In this document: piece by piece, positions 52,395 through 52,458 of the stretch
Layout of the letters: the number at the start of each line of letters is the position of its first letter
Numbering within the stretch: the stretch's first letter is position 1
DNA from: Labilibaculum sp.
GTDB taxonomy: Bacteria > Bacteroidota > Bacteroidia > Bacteroidales > Marinifilaceae
Reading direction: 5' to 3'
DNA: 52,458 nt
Assembly: GCA_016342745.1 (NCBI GenBank)
Contig: JAEINT010000024.1
Span: 1-52,458, forward strand
Position numbers and translations under genes: made by a program
Notes under the pieces: model-generated
Database searches by the model: none
The model's input: the letters and a program-made list of their open reading frames with translations, nothing else
What the model was told of the DNA's origin: nothing

Positions 52395-52458
52395 GCAGCC
52401 GCTAGGCCATTAGCCTAGCGGAGAACCTCTCACACCACTGTACGTACGGGTCTCGTAT
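52386..52458 (-). mobile_element. 3' end of a group II intron (domain V part and domain VI)
   Basis: Read on the minus strand. The edge of the window gives the distal part of domain V: TACG/CGTA stem with loop AGACC, then the two-base CG bulge and TAC, with the 5' half outside the window. Domain VI is complete. GAG-AGG (52431-52426) pairs with CCT and CTC around one bulged A (complement of 52392), the branch point, 7 bases from the splice site. The stem is capped by CCGCTAGGC/GCCTAGCGG (52421-52413, 52407-52399), 5-base loop. The intron ends in ...CTCGAT at 52386. The reverse transcriptase, if any, is beyond the window. Confidence 0.88.

Overview
The window is low-GC, gene-dense chromosomal DNA that fits a marine, probably facultatively anaerobic member of the Bacteroidota, perhaps Marinilabiliales/Marinifilaceae-like (taxonomy is inference). 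The reasons are the Bacteroidota-type promoter -7 element TAnnTTTG in front of several genes, the near absence of Shine-Dalgarno sequences, the families present (GbsR/MarR regulator before an RND operon, LytS/LytTR pair, DUF502, monomeric NADP isocitrate dehydrogenase) and an oxygen-sensitive iron-sulfur protein with its activator. No tRNA, rRNA or CRISPR array was seen.

Layout. 0-7 kb, minus strand: monomeric isocitrate dehydrogenase (icd), DNA polymerase III tau/gamma (dnaX) and a RelA/SpoT homologue with a degenerate hydrolase site, each closed by a clear terminator. 7-19 kb: tetrapyrrole synthesis, split into hemD-hemL (plus) and hemA-hemC-hemB-hemE (minus). Together they run from glutamyl-tRNA to coproporphyrinogen III. 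The halves are separated by a threonine/serine dehydratase-like enzyme, a HEAT-like protein, a beta-helix lipoprotein, a TerB-like protein and a pair resembling the double-cubane-cluster protein with its ATP-dependent activator. 19-23 kb: a YeeZ-like epimerase, two small unknowns and a PHP phosphoesterase fused to two ACT domains. 23-38.5 kb: an efflux island with two complete RND systems. The first (outer-membrane protein, TolC, RND, adaptor; minus) diverges from a LytS/LytTR two-component system. The second (adaptor, RND, OprM-like; plus) lies behind a GbsR/MarR regulator. Two near-identical palindromes, one before the regulator and one before the second efflux operon, look like its operators. 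38.5-44 kb: an S41 peptidase lipoprotein, a methyltransferase, and an ErcA-type iron alcohol dehydrogenase-like protein overlapping a cytosolic PAS histidine kinase. 44-52.4 kb: an accessory-looking region of small single genes (bacterial PH-domain pair, DUF502, DUF1801, SnoaL-like, Crp-like, FMN reductase, DoxX, pirin, two small unknowns). Its spacers carry two families of short dispersed repeats: a promoter-like element in three copies and a terminator-plus-tail element in three or four.

The right edge (52386-52458) holds, on the minus strand, the 3' end of a group II intron: part of domain V and a complete domain VI with a bulged branch-point A. The intron appears to interrupt the last small gene in antisense; its body and any encoded reverse transcriptase lie outside the window.

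The most promising points are the two-operator GbsR circuit, the double-cubane pair with a terminator between its genes, the ErcA-histidine kinase module, the PHP-ACT-ACT fusion, the structured G-rich RNA behind the second efflux operon, and the repeated promoter/terminator spacers of the right-hand region.
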